From positions 2,852,001 through 2,916,000 of the forward strand of contig NC_014655.1 in NCBI RefSeq assembly GCF_000166395.1: a stretch of 64,000 nt of DNA, written 5' to 3'. Source of the stretch: Leadbetterella byssophila DSM 17132. Its GTDB lineage: Bacteria; Bacteroidota; Bacteroidia; Cytophagales; Spirosomataceae. The translations under genes were made by a program, and so were the position numbers. Shown one piece after another: positions 28,145 through 36,097 of the stretch (within the stretch, counting starts at the first letter, position 1; every line of letters begins with the position of its first letter). Below the pieces are notes generated by a model. The model made no database searches, was not told the DNA's origin, and saw nothing but the letters and a program-made list of their open reading frames with translations.

Positions 28145-28747
28145 TTGAGAAAATTATTCATTCCCTTGATATTTTGTCCCATTGCAGTTTTTTCGCAGTG
28201 GAATAGTCGTTATACCCAAGGGTATTTCGTAGAACTAGGCGGTTTCAGCAAAGGTGCCGGAATCAATTACCACCGCATGTTCTATCCTACGAAAAAATCC
28301 TTTGTTTCCGGTAGTATCGGATTATCCTATGTATGGGGTGCAAGTTCAATCCCTAACGAACCCAATCCCTTTGGATATGAAAACAGTGGACTAGGTATTC
28401 CAGTAACCTTGACTTATAATTATTTCATTGGTCATATAGATCATGAAATAGCGGAATTATTCAATACCAGTTGCTACAAAAGACCCCCAAAAGTTTTAAT
28501 AGATTGGTTTGCGGAAGCCGGAGCAGGCGCCGTTCCCGCCTTCTATAATCGTAATTCCAATGAGCAAAATAGAGTAGTGCCTCACGGGTATTTAGGCATT
28601 AGAACTCAAGTGAAAAAGGTTAGACCATACAAAGAAAACGACTTGGTACTTTTTGCCAGAATGGGAGTTTCACCTTTCTATTATAGGCAAAACCTGCACA
28701 TGTCTTCTCTAGGTTCAGTTAGTTTTTCTCTGGGCTGGGGTTTCTGA
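28145..28747 (+). CDS. Exported hypothetical protein, probably outer-membrane beta-barrel-like
   Basis: A 200-aa protein read from a TTG at 28145, since no suitable ATG precedes the signal peptide (MRKLFIPLIFCPIAVFSQ). The mature part has alternating aromatic/glycine strands (FVSGSIGLSYVWG, LGIPVTLTYNYFIG, GSVSFSLGWGF) and ends in Phe, typical of small outer-membrane barrels. I do not recognise a family. Its 3' end overlaps that of the convergent exonuclease gene by 29 bp. Confidence 0.65.
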   Translation: MRKLFIPLIFCPIAVFSQWNSRYTQGYFVELGGFSKGAGINYHRMFYPTKKSFVSGSIGLSYVWGASSIPNEPNPFGYENSGLGIPVTLTYNYFIGHIDHEIAELFNTSCYKRPPKVLIDWFAEAGAGAVPAFYNRNSNEQNRVVPHGYLGIRTQVKKVRPYKENDLVLFARMGVSPFYYRQNLHMSSLGSVSFSLGWGF

Positions 28748-29417
28748 TTATTTCTGTGTACAAAGTTTGTCCCCTCAGTCTTCTAAAGACCTGAGCTAGA
28801 ACTACTACATCCTCCATACAATAGTGGATAATATCTGTAATCCTATCTTCCAAATAATATGCTGCATTTACCTTAGACCCATCTAAGCTGCCTTTACTCC
28901 CCTCAATTCCTAAAACGGCAGCCAATAAATCCAAAGAAGTGAAGTGCTTATAATCCCCAAATTTCCACATTTCCAAAGTATCTAAATGTGGTATTTCCCA
29001 AGGTTTCTTTCCACTCATCTGGAGAACATCAGGTAAGGGTATTCCGTGTATGATCATTCGCCTGCACAAATAAGGGAAATCAAATTCCTTTCCATTATGA
29101 GCACATAAAATCAATCTCTTCCCTGCCGGATGTCTTTCTATTAATTCCTTAAACTGTAGAAGTAAAGTCCTTTCATCTTCATGATAAAGACAACTAACCT
29201 TCAGATCCCCAGAGGTTTCACCTCCTACCCCAATACAAATAATCTTACCAAATTCAGCGAAAATGGCTGCCCGTTCTACATATACATCTTCCACAGGTTC
29301 AGCTCTTTTCATATGCTGAACTTTCTTTTGCCAATGCTCTTGTAAACGTTCCGGTAGGTCGTTAAAATCCTCTGTTAAGGATACAGTTTCTATATCCAAA
29401 AAGAGAATATCCTTCAT
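28719..29417 (-). CDS. Predicted 3'-5' exonuclease (PolB-type exonuclease, RNase H-like fold)
   Basis: A 232-aa DEDD-type exonuclease resembling the stand-alone PolB-exo2 family. ExoI motif FLDIETVSL at 6-14 has the DxE pair. ExoII lies around HNGKEFDFPYLC near 107-118, and ExoIII around DVVVLAQVFRRL near 203-214, with the last Asp. No polymerase domain. It probably trims or repairs nucleic acid ends; the substrate is unknown. Its ATG touches the nadA stop with no gap, so it is co-translated with nadA. Confidence 0.85.
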   Translation of the reverse strand: MKDILFLDIETVSLTEDFNDLPERLQEHWQKKVQHMKRAEPVEDVYVERAAIFAEFGKIICIGVGGETSGDLKVSCLYHEDERTLLLQFKELIERHPAGKRLILCAHNGKEFDFPYLCRRMIIHGIPLPDVLQMSGKKPWEIPHLDTLEMWKFGDYKHFTSLDLLAAVLGIEGSKGSLDGSKVNAAYYLEDRITDIIHYCMEDVVVLAQVFRRLRGQTLYTEIIRNPSPEKN

Positions 29418-30365
29418 TTATAATCCAAATTGAGCTGAAATCTCAAGCATCCTGTCAATTGGCTTACGCGCATCTCTGATGGTAGACTCAGGAAGAATGA
29501 TCTCCGGAGATTCATCTCTCATACAGAGATATAATTTCTCCATGGTATTCAACTTCATATGAGGACAATCTGCACATGAAGCACAGTACGTACCATTTCT
29601 CTCCGTAGCAGCCACATGAAAAATCTTGTCCGGATTAGCTTTTTGCATCTGATGCAAAATACCCGTCTCAGTAGCTATGATGAATTCCTTCTCCGGACTG
29701 TTTATAGTATATTTCAATAAACCGGTAGTAGAACCTATATAATCAGCATGCTCTAAAACCGCATTTACGCTCTCTGGATGCGCCAGAAGCTTGGCATTGG
29801 GGTACTTGTTCCTCATCTCCTCAATTAGGCGAGCAGAGAAGGTTTCATGCACCATACATGCCCCATCCCATAAGATCATATTTCTACCGGTAACCTTGTT
29901 CAAATATGCTCCTAAATTCTTATCAGGTGCAAAGATGATTTGTTGATCTTCCGGTACACTTTCCACAATCTTAACTGCATTTGTACTGGTACAAACAATA
30001 TCTGTTAAGGTTTTAAGCTCCGCAGAACAATTGACGTAGGATATCACTAATGCATCCGGATACTGTTCTTTAAAAGCCATGAATTTATCAGCCGGAGCAG
30101 ACTCTTCTAAAGAACATCCTGCATTAAAATCAGGAAGTACTACCTTCTTCTGTGGCGAGAGTATCTTAGCCGTCTCTGCCATAAATCTCACACCGGCAAA
30201 AACGATCATATCTGCTTCCGTTTTCGCAGCTTCCTGAGATAACCCAAGACTGTCACCTATATAATCTGCTACATCCTGAATATCTGCTGTTTGATAATAA
30301 TGCGCTAGAATCACCGCATTTTTCTCCTTTTTCAGTCTTTGTATCTCTTCAACCAAATCTTTCAT
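29418..30365 (-). CDS. nadA: Quinolinate synthase
   Basis: A 315-aa NadA. It condenses iminoaspartate with dihydroxyacetone phosphate to quinolinate in de novo NAD synthesis using a [4Fe-4S] cluster. The three ligand cysteines fit [14 protein letters not shown] (about 84), [10 protein letters not shown] (about 170) and [15 protein letters not shown] (about 260-274). The start [20 protein letters not shown] is canonical. nadB and nadC are not in the window. The next gene (exonuclease) starts at the following base. No TAnnTTTG element was found upstream. Confidence 0.97.
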   Translation of the reverse strand: MKDLVEEIQRLKKEKNAVILAHYYQTADIQDVADYIGDSLGLSQEAAKTEADMIVFAGVRFMAETAKILSPQKKVVLPDFNAGCSLEESAPADKFMAFKEQYPDALVISYVNCSAELKTLTDIVCTSTNAVKIVESVPEDQQIIFAPDKNLGAYLNKVTGRNMILWDGACMVHETFSARLIEEMRNKYPNAKLLAHPESVNAVLEHADYIGSTTGLLKYTINSPEKEFIIATETGILHQMQKANPDKIFHVAATERNGTYCASCADCPHMKLNTMEKLYLCMRDESPEIILPESTIRDARKPIDRMLEISAQFGL

Positions 30366-30441
30366 CTGCCCAATAATTAAACTTTCACCTGCAATAATAC
30401 GTCCTATTTGCGGCTAAAAAAACTCTTTTTCTTCTAGTGAA

Positions 30442-32247
30442 TTAATTTATATAATCTCCACGTAATTCTCTGAATCTTACCCTGGATTGGGCACTAAAGA
30501 CACTGCCAGGATAATCCGTCAAAACCTTTCTATACAGGCTCATAGCCTTCTCTTTATCCTTTAAATTTTCCTCAGTAACTCGTGCCAAAAGATAGAGCGC
30601 ATCATCTGCCAGTATATCCTGATGAAATTCACTTACTAAGATTTCTAGATCCTTTATGGCTTCTTCTATCTTATTCACTTTTAGTAGAGTATTGGCTCTT
30701 AACCAGAGAATTTCATCTGCTAAGGCATGAGATTTATAGTCTTTCCACAAAACACTCAAAGTATCTAAACCTTGTTGATATTTGTTTTGGAATATTAACA
30801 AATCAGCCCTTGAAAAGCGTTCCAGTGCTACCTCTGAAGTATCTAATCCGGTGTTATCTTCAATAAGCAAACTCAGTTGCATAGCATCATTTGAAATCTC
30901 TTTTGAAGTTGCTTTTTTTAATACATCCAAAATATCTCTGGACAGTTCAAATTGACCAGTATAATACTGCAACTTTGCGTTCTTCAGTCGAGCCAATTCA
31001 CCCAAATTATCCTCTTTCTGAGACTTTTCTACTTGCATATACAACAAAGTAGACTCCCAGGGTTCATCCCTAAGTAAGTAGATATCACCCATATCTAACT
31101 TACACTGATCTCTGAACTTAGGATTTCCATGAACGGTATTAACCGCTGTCTCTAAAGTAGATACGGCCTCTGTATAATCATGTAAATAAAAAGCTTGCAG
31201 TAAAGCCATGTTTCGCATGGCCTCAGAAGTTTTAATATTATGGCCTAGTTCCTGTATCATTTTCTGATACTGCGCTATTAAATCCCGGATGGCTTCTTCT
31301 TCAATGGGAAAAGTAGTTTTCACTAATTCCTCTTTGCTTTTTATCATCCAAGTACGGGCATAAGGATATAGATCTGAATCGGGATACTCGTCCATAATAT
31401 ACTGATACATTCGCGCTGCGCTCTTATAATCCTTAGAAATGTAACTCTGGTAGGCCAACTCAAAGATCTTCGCTCCACCCAGGTTTAAACGCTTATCCAT
31501 GGCTCTCGCCTGCGTGAACGCTCTAGGGAAATCCCCTTTTTGTGCAAACCACCAAACCAAAAGATCCGTATAGAAGGTCTCATTAGGTTCATTCTGGATC
31601 TTTTGAAAAAGTAAATCCTCTATATATTTAATTTCTTCTTCCGTCACAAAGGAATCCTGTATTGCCGACTTTACATAATCCGGATTATTTTGCCTCTTGC
31701 CAAATCCCATGGCTTCCTCCACCATTTTATCTTTCTGATTTAAGACATTGTAGGTTCTGGCAAGTACATTATCGTACTTAAACGGTATTTTGGATACTTC
31801 TCTATCTTTAAGAATTAGTTTTACTATCCATTCCAATTTCTGATTACGATAGAAGAAATTATATACCTCGAAAAACTTATTATCTGTACCCGCTGCTTGC
31901 TCTATAATCTTTTCAAACTCTTTTGCGGCCAAATCCTTTTTTCCACTAGCCTCATACACCTCTGCTAAATCTGCCTGGTAAGTGAGAGTAGTTCCGAATC
32001 TGCTTACTTGTTGTTTAATGAACCGTTCCGCAGAAGTAAAGTCACGCAACTTCATCAAAGTGGCTACATATTCATTATGTATCAAGTTGGCATACTTCTT
32101 ATCCTCCGATAATTTTTTATAAATCTCAGCAGCTTTCTCATATTCCCCCTGTGAGAAATACGCGTAGGCCATCTCCACCTCCTGCCCCTTGCAAAAACCA
32201 AGCGACAACAAGATCAATAAAAAACTATACACTATAGACCTGCACAT
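30442..32247 (-). CDS. Exported tetratricopeptide-repeat protein
   Basis: A 601-aa protein with an N-terminal signal (MCRSIVYSFLLILLSLGFCKG; Cys19 might be lipidated, but the lipobox is imperfect). TPR units are visible from the N-terminus (AYAYFSQGEYEKAAEIYKKL) to the C-terminus (DKEKAMSLYRKVLTDYPGS). This is probably a periplasmic scaffold, and similar long TPR proteins accompany envelope assembly systems. No partner is encoded beside it. It is the last gene before the candidate origin and points away from it. Confidence 0.8.
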   Translation of the reverse strand: MCRSIVYSFLLILLSLGFCKGQEVEMAYAYFSQGEYEKAAEIYKKLSEDKKYANLIHNEYVATLMKLRDFTSAERFIKQQVSRFGTTLTYQADLAEVYEASGKKDLAAKEFEKIIEQAAGTDNKFFEVYNFFYRNQKLEWIVKLILKDREVSKIPFKYDNVLARTYNVLNQKDKMVEEAMGFGKRQNNPDYVKSAIQDSFVTEEEIKYIEDLLFQKIQNEPNETFYTDLLVWWFAQKGDFPRAFTQARAMDKRLNLGGAKIFELAYQSYISKDYKSAARMYQYIMDEYPDSDLYPYARTWMIKSKEELVKTTFPIEEEAIRDLIAQYQKMIQELGHNIKTSEAMRNMALLQAFYLHDYTEAVSTLETAVNTVHGNPKFRDQCKLDMGDIYLLRDEPWESTLLYMQVEKSQKEDNLGELARLKNAKLQYYTGQFELSRDILDVLKKATSKEISNDAMQLSLLIEDNTGLDTSEVALERFSRADLLIFQNKYQQGLDTLSVLWKDYKSHALADEILWLRANTLLKVNKIEEAIKDLEILVSEFHQDILADDALYLLARVTEENLKDKEKAMSLYRKVLTDYPGSVFSAQSRVRFRELRGDYIN

Positions 32248-32607
32248 GCTAATAAATATAAAATCTTATTTAATTAATTCTTTTTTCTATTATCTTCTAT
32301 TCCTGTGAATTTGTGGAATAGTTTATTTGTATTTGTGGATTGTGGGTAATTGACTTCTAATGTTTATAACTTGAAACGATATTAACATTTAATTGTTTGA
32401 TTTTCAATTCTTGATCCGTTTATGTTGATTTCTTATCCGTACTCCTTCCACAGGGTGGTGGATAGAGGATAAATCCTGGGTAACTTAGATGTTTATTCCA
32501 CTTTATCCCCCATCCTGTTTCTTTCCTTTTATTAAAATAGAGTTAATGTTTATTACTTCCATTTTATCCTTGCTTTTGCACAGACTTATCACAGGGTTTT
32601 CCACATT
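32248..32607. other. Candidate chromosomal replication origin (oriC)
   Basis: This 360-bp spacer has no gene. Nonamers within one or two mismatches of the DnaA box TTATCCACA or its complement lie at 32312-32320, 32334-32342, 32341-32349 (one mismatch), 32433-32441, 32457-32465, 32464-32472, 32503-32511 and 32597-32605 (TTTTCCACA, one mismatch). An A/T-only-like tract at 32251-32300 could be the unwinding element. Hand counts show plus-strand C above G on the left (31921-31980: 19 C, 8 G) and the reverse on the right (37981-38040: 3 C, 12 G). mnmG and two parS sites lie within 4 kb. dnaA is not in the window. Confidence 0.6.
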
Positions 32608-34191
32608 CTATTCTATTTTTAGATTCCTAAATTCATAGTTCGCTCTAATTCGTATAGGCTCCTTAGTACTAAGTACTTCTTCAGGTAGTTTTCTTAATTC
32701 CAGATTTCCCGGATCCCAAATACCATTTTTATTATCATCGAATACAATAGTGATTTGGTATGAGCCTGGTACTATTTTATCAAAAATGAATCTGTCTGTA
32801 AAGTTTATCTGTCGGATTATTTTTGTCCGGTTTTCGTCTTGTAACAGGGCTATTTTAGGCCTCTCCTTGTCTTGAACCTCTCCCTCCACTAAACCTAGCT
32901 GATCGTCCTTTAAAAGGGGGTTTTTAAGTACTACAACCGTATTGGTGTCTCCTTGGTAATTTTCTAGTATGTTTGATGGTATATGTATTTCAATATCTTT
33001 CGCATTAACCTTAGGGATCTCTATAGTAAAATGTTGATTATCAATTATATATATATTGTTTACTGCAATCTCATTAGTATCTGCTTTCAATTGAATCTTT
33101 TCCAAATCTAATCTCTTTAAGGGTTGATCTACTGAAAATTCATACTTCATATCGGTGGTTACTTCCTGTTGATTTTTGATAGAGGAAAGTAGGCTTATAG
33201 TGCCTATTTTCTTTTTTCTATTGCTTTCTGGTTTGAAGTATATTTTCTGTTGCAGTGTATCGGAAATCAATAGGGAATCCTGTAATACTATTTTTGCTTT
33301 AATACTGTCTTGAATTTCCTTCTCTAACCTAAAGAACTTTATTTCTGGCCCTTTTGCAAACATGGAGGTTTTTAAACTATCCTCTTTATTTTCAAAGATT
33401 ATACTTGCGCGCAGCACTGGTTTTTCTAATTGTAAAACCATTTCATTTTCGCGTACTATAGTTCTTTTAATTTTATTTTTAGTGTGATTCGCTCTATATA
33501 TTTCTATTGAAGACAAGTTTAAATTTTGGTTGACATGTATACTGTCTGGCAAAAATCCTACTTGTTCCTCTTTTTGATCGAATCGGAGATTATTGTTTTT
33601 ATCTGTAAATGCTAAAAGGAAATATTTATCGCTTTTGATGTTTTCAAAGGTATAGTTTCCGGAGGAATCCGTTTTAATAAAGTATAATGGTTTCTTTTTA
33701 CCAAAGTCTAGAGTGTCATAAGGGTATAGCCCTACAGTAACATCTAGTTTTTCTTCCTTAGTGAATAAGTCTTTTATATTACCTGATACTTGTAAGGAAT
33801 CTATTTCTGATCCAGTGCTAATAACTAATTTTAGGTTTTTTGCTGGATTTTTTTCTGTTAGATCCGTTATTCCATTTCTGAAATTTAGGGTGTAGGTTGT
33901 ATTCTCGGCAAGCTCTTTGTCGAATTTGATGATTACCTCCTTGTTCTTTACCTTAACTTCATAGGGTTGACCGGGATCTGGTACTATCACTAATTCACTG
34001 TTTAATTTACTAGCATCAATTAGTTCATTGAAGCTTAATTTAAATTCTTTTCCTTTATAGTTTTTAGTTTTGTTTTCCGGATAAGAGCTTACTAATTCGG
34101 GTGGAGTTTTATCTGGCTCTCCTCCTGTGGGTGCAATGATTTGAGCACAGGAGGAAAGCAGTATACAAGCTAAATATATTATTTTCTTCAT
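32608..34191 (-). CDS. Lipoprotein with Ig-like (SbsA/Big_5-type) domain
   Basis: A 527-aa lipoprotein (lipobox LLSSC, Cys15). Residues about 28-130 match a bacterial Ig-like SbsA domain (TPPELVSSYPENKTKN, then YTLNFRNGITD). Further beta-rich repeats of the prealbumin/CarboxypepD type follow (DSSGNYTFENIKSDKYFLLAF; PGSYQITIVFDDNKNGIWDP). It is probably surface- or periplasm-exposed at the outer membrane; the function is unknown. Its ATG overlaps the mnmG stop by 4 bp (ATGA), so it is translated with mnmG. Confidence 0.8.
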   Translation of the reverse strand: MKKIIYLACILLSSCAQIIAPTGGEPDKTPPELVSSYPENKTKNYKGKEFKLSFNELIDASKLNSELVIVPDPGQPYEVKVKNKEVIIKFDKELAENTTYTLNFRNGITDLTEKNPAKNLKLVISTGSEIDSLQVSGNIKDLFTKEEKLDVTVGLYPYDTLDFGKKKPLYFIKTDSSGNYTFENIKSDKYFLLAFTDKNNNLRFDQKEEQVGFLPDSIHVNQNLNLSSIEIYRANHTKNKIKRTIVRENEMVLQLEKPVLRASIIFENKEDSLKTSMFAKGPEIKFFRLEKEIQDSIKAKIVLQDSLLISDTLQQKIYFKPESNRKKKIGTISLLSSIKNQQEVTTDMKYEFSVDQPLKRLDLEKIQLKADTNEIAVNNIYIIDNQHFTIEIPKVNAKDIEIHIPSNILENYQGDTNTVVVLKNPLLKDDQLGLVEGEVQDKERPKIALLQDENRTKIIRQINFTDRFIFDKIVPGSYQITIVFDDNKNGIWDPGNLELRKLPEEVLSTKEPIRIRANYEFRNLKIE

Positions 34192-36050
34192 CTTCCTAAA
34201 TATAGCATAAGTACTGAAATGTCTGCTGGAGATACCCCGCTGATTCTAGAGGCTTGTCCGAGGTTCATCGGTTTTGCTGCAGTTAATTTTTGTCTTGCCT
34301 CTATAGAAAGGGATTTTAAAGCCATATAGTCGAATTCCGTGTTTAACTTTACTTCGTCTAGTTTGGCTATTTTTTCTGCCATTAGTAGTTCCTTTTCTAT
34401 ATATTTCTCATACTTAATTTTTATCTCAGCTTGTTCTTTTTGTTCCTTAGTATAAGTATTGGTTATTTCCTGAACTAGTACATTTCCTTCTTCTAGTTCC
34501 TTTATACCTATTTCAGGTCTTTTTATTAGAGAACTTATTGTACTTTTTTCCCTTAATGGAGATGAATTAATTTTTGTTAAGTACGGATTTATCTCTTCAG
34601 GGCTCAATTTTGTGGTTTCTAACTTATGTATTAATTCTTCTGAATTCTTTATTTTTTCCTCTACCCTATCCAGTCTTTCTTTATTTGCTAAGCCTATTTC
34701 ATATCCTTTTTTTGTTAAGCGGATATCGGCGTTATCTTGTCTTAGTATGGTTCTGAATTCCGCTCGGGAAGTGAACATACGGTACGGCTCATCTGTGCCT
34801 TTATTCACCAAGTCATCTATTAGAACGCCTATGTATGCCTCGTCTCTTTTTAGGATAAATGCTGATAATTCATGGGCTTTTCTATGTGCATTTATACCCG
34901 CTATTAATCCTTGTGCCCCTGCTTCTTCATAGCCTGTAGTGCCGTTGATTTGTCCAGCGAAGAAAAGGTTTTCTACTCTCTGGGTTTCTAAAGTAAGTTT
35001 TAATTGGGTAGGTGGGAAATAGTCGTATTCTATGGCATATCCTGGACGTAGTAGTTTTACGTTTTCGAAACCAGGTATTTTTCTGATGGCTTTATATTGT
35101 ATATCTTCCGGTAGTGAGGTAGAGAATCCATTTACATACATCTCTATGGTTGTTCTACCTTCCGGTTCTAAGAAGATTTGGTGGCTATCTTTTTCTGCAA
35201 ATCTGTTGATTTTGTCTTCTACAGATGGGCAGTACCTTGGTCCTAGTCCTTTAATTCTACCGTTAAACATCGGTGATTTATCGAATCCTTTTCTTAATTC
35301 TTCATGGACGGCTAGGTTGGTATAGCTGATCCAACAAGAATTTTGTTTCTCTAGTTTTGGAGTATCTGTATATGAGAATTTTTCTGGATTCTCATCTCCT
35401 AGTTGCTCTTGCATTGCTTCGTAGTTGATGGTCCTTCCATCTACTCGAGGTGGTGTTCCCGTTTTCATTCTTCCGGATTCAAATCCTAATGAAACTAGTT
35501 TCTCCGTTATTCCAAATGCTGCGGATTCCCCGGTCCTTCCTCCCCCAAAGTTCTTTTCTCCTATATGTATTTTTCCATTTAGGAATGTGCCGTTAGTTAG
35601 TACAACTGTTTTTGCATGTATTTCTAGTCCGAGTGATGTTTTGACTCCATATACTATATTGTCTTTTACCAGGATGTCAGTTACCATTTCTTGCCAGAAG
35701 GATACTTTTGGATTTCTTTCCAGTTTATCTCTCCAGTTTAATGCAAATTCCATTCTGTCTGATTGACACCTTGGCGACCACATGGCTGGACCCTTTGATC
35801 TATTTAACATGCGGAATTGGATCATTGTTTCGTCTGAAACAATTCCTGACATCCCTCCTAGCGCGTCGATTTCTCGTACTATTTGCCCTTTTGCAACCCC
35901 TCCCATAGCAGGATTGCAAGACATCTGTGCTATGGTCTGTAAGTTCATGGTGATTAATAGAACTTCTGATCCCATAGTTGCAGCTGCGTGTGCAGCTTCA
36001 CATCCTGCGTGGCCTGCTCCTACCACGATAACATCATATTTACTAAACAT
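34188..36050 (-). CDS. mnmG: tRNA uridine-5-carboxymethylaminomethyl modification enzyme MnmG (GidA)
   Basis: A 620-aa FAD enzyme. With MnmE it builds the cmnm5 group at the tRNA wobble uridine. The FAD dinucleotide fold is at the start (DVIVVGAGHAGCEAA, 5-19). The GidA signatures MSCNPAMGGVAKGQIVREID and MLNRSKGPAMWSPR lie at about 43-120, and GQINGTTGYEEAGAQGL near 370. The C-terminal helical domain ends SPADISVLMLYLG. The length is normal. mnmG is a classic oriC neighbour in bacteria, and here it lies between the candidate oriC and twin parS sites. Confidence 0.98.
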   Translation of the reverse strand: MFSKYDVIVVGAGHAGCEAAHAAATMGSEVLLITMNLQTIAQMSCNPAMGGVAKGQIVREIDALGGMSGIVSDETMIQFRMLNRSKGPAMWSPRCQSDRMEFALNWRDKLERNPKVSFWQEMVTDILVKDNIVYGVKTSLGLEIHAKTVVLTNGTFLNGKIHIGEKNFGGGRTGESAAFGITEKLVSLGFESGRMKTGTPPRVDGRTINYEAMQEQLGDENPEKFSYTDTPKLEKQNSCWISYTNLAVHEELRKGFDKSPMFNGRIKGLGPRYCPSVEDKINRFAEKDSHQIFLEPEGRTTIEMYVNGFSTSLPEDIQYKAIRKIPGFENVKLLRPGYAIEYDYFPPTQLKLTLETQRVENLFFAGQINGTTGYEEAGAQGLIAGINAHRKAHELSAFILKRDEAYIGVLIDDLVNKGTDEPYRMFTSRAEFRTILRQDNADIRLTKKGYEIGLANKERLDRVEEKIKNSEELIHKLETTKLSPEEINPYLTKINSSPLREKSTISSLIKRPEIGIKELEEGNVLVQEITNTYTKEQKEQAEIKIKYEKYIEKELLMAEKIAKLDEVKLNTEFDYMALKSLSIEARQKLTAAKPMNLGQASRISGVSPADISVLMLYLGR

Positions 36051-36061
36051 ACTTCCTTTGG

Positions 36062-36093
36062 TGTTTCACGTGAAACATGTTTCACGTGAAACT
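36062..36093. other. Two abutting parS centromere sites
   Basis: TGTTTCACGTGAAACA (36062-36077) is a perfect match to the consensus ParB-binding parS 16-mer. It is followed at once by a second copy, TGTTTCACGTGAAACT (36078-36093), with one end mismatch. Together 36063-36092 form a 30-bp perfect palindrome. They occupy the 47-nt gap between mnmG and the DUF4175 gene. parS sites normally cluster near oriC. parA and parB are not in the window. Confidence 0.9.
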
Positions 36094-36097
36094 TTTT

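Noticed and set aside
36062-36096. Twin palindrome followed by T-run as a rho-independent terminator
   Set aside because: The T-run exists only for the plus strand, where no gene ends, whereas both flanking genes are on the minus strand. The sequence is an exact parS match.
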